From CAXBDP01 sp963974465 (GTDB taxonomy: Bacteria; Bacteroidota; Bacteroidia; Cytophagales; Cyclobacteriaceae): 64,000 nt of DNA. The notes beneath the pieces are model-generated. The model worked only from the letters and a program-made list of their open reading frames with translations. It was not told where the DNA came from and searched no databases. Shown one piece after another: positions 63,672 to 64,000 of the stretch. The position numbers and the translations under genes are program-made. Location of the stretch: NCBI GenBank assembly GCA_049340005.1, contig JBMPIY010000007.1, one strand, 5' to 3'. How positions within the stretch are numbered: position 1 is the stretch's first letter; every line of letters starts with the position of its first letter.

Positions 63672-64000
63672 TATATCCTAATTTTAAAATACTTTTCAAT
63701 TTTCCATTTTAATTCATTCGCCAATTTGCTTGCAAAAGATTCTTGATTTGTTAGTATAGACTTCTCCAACTGAATCAATTCCTCTCGGAACTTTTCATCA
63801 AAGCGATCATTACTATATTTAATCAAATTATATGCATATCTAGAAAAACCATATGCTGTTGCGACATAAGCTAATTTCAATAATTGATTACTATCGCTCA
63901 CTTTAGTAGGGTCTTTTAAATACAAAGCATTACCAAAAAAAACTTCCTTCAAATCTTTAAATGGTAATTCTGATTTTCTTTTGTGGCCAATAGTTTCTAA
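63671..64000 (-). CDS. C-terminal part of an unidentified protein (truncated by window edge)
   Basis: An open frame on the minus strand runs from the window end to TAA at 63671-63673 (109 codons, without start; a TTG at 63952 is not the real start since the frame continues). It includes KDLKEVFFGNALYLKDPTKV, LAYVATAYGFSRYAYNLIKY and a basic helical end. No family is recognised. Its stop overlaps the aldolase start (TAATG), placing it at the head of this set in the window. Confidence 0.6.
   Translation of the reverse strand, partial: LETIGHKRKSELPFKDLKEVFFGNALYLKDPTKVSDSNQLLKLAYVATAYGFSRYAYNLIKYSNDRFDEKFREELIQLEKSILTNQESFASKLANELKWKIEKYFKIRI

Noticed and set aside
63671..63952. A complete 93-residue gene starting at 63952
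   Set aside because: The first codon is TTG and the frame stays open to the window end, so it is the end of a longer gene.
1..64000. tRNA or rRNA genes
   Set aside because: No cloverleaf with conserved TTCRANNC arms or rRNA-like block was noticed, though a covariance search was not possible.

Overview
The window is AT-rich DNA from a member of the Bacteroidota, most likely a marine Cytophagales-type bacterium (Marivirga-like by general impression; no marker gene was checked). Supporting signs are few Shine-Dalgarno sequences, a TTTG/TAnnTTTG promoter, the PorT-like barrel, Asp-box/VPS10 and M14 secreted proteins, the lysine-rich cold-shock protein, and families of short intergenic repeats. 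One 100-N scaffold gap lies in a tandem repeat. No rRNA, tRNA or CRISPR array was seen.

Layout. 1-2.7 kb: a gene end, an outer-membrane barrel gene behind a possible sigma-54 promoter, a tiny membrane protein, and a 480-bp tandem repeat. 2.7-11.5 kb (minus strand): an AddB-like nuclease and AddA-like helicase-nuclease pair with overlapping ends, then a secreted M14 peptidase. 11.8-28.6 kb: an accessory array of unrelated genes, all on the plus strand (ORFans, DUF4145, winged-helix protein, PIF1-like helicase, GxxExxY, flavin monooxygenase, DinB, polysaccharide deacetylase, ABC pair, AraC regulator, erythromycin esterase, toxin-antitoxin). Most of its genes end 10-25 bp before one of two kinds of element: a MITE-like repeat of about 150 bp, or the 3' end of a group II intron in antisense orientation. 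Several genes there are broken by single lesions. 28.7-41.1 kb: core-like genes (FKBP isomerase, Asp-box protein, TraB/sigma factor/membrane operon, membrane hydrolase, EEP phosphatase, cold-shock protein). 41.1-42.7 kb: 230-bp tandem repeats and the gap. 42.7-45.7 kb: acyltransferase, transposase relic, DinB, hotdog thioesterase, GNAT. 45.8-64 kb: a surface polysaccharide locus (glycosyltransferases, CDP-paratose-2-epimerase-like and fucosyltransferase genes, methyltransferases, an asparagine synthase-like enzyme). It ends in a tightly packed set of aldolase, CMP-sugar synthetase, HAD phosphatase and KpsS-like transferase, which looks like a route for making and transferring an ulosonic acid.

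Two signals stand out. First, the octamer GCGGGAGG/CCTCCCGC occurs 23 times by eye count where about 0.1-0.2 would be expected. It falls in many unrelated coding contexts, is densest over the AddAB-like genes, is absent from the accessory coding sequences, and resembles the E. coli and Haemophilus Chi sequences. Second, the 11.8-28.6 kb region looks like a gene-cassette array delimited by intron tails and MITEs rather than by integron attC sites.
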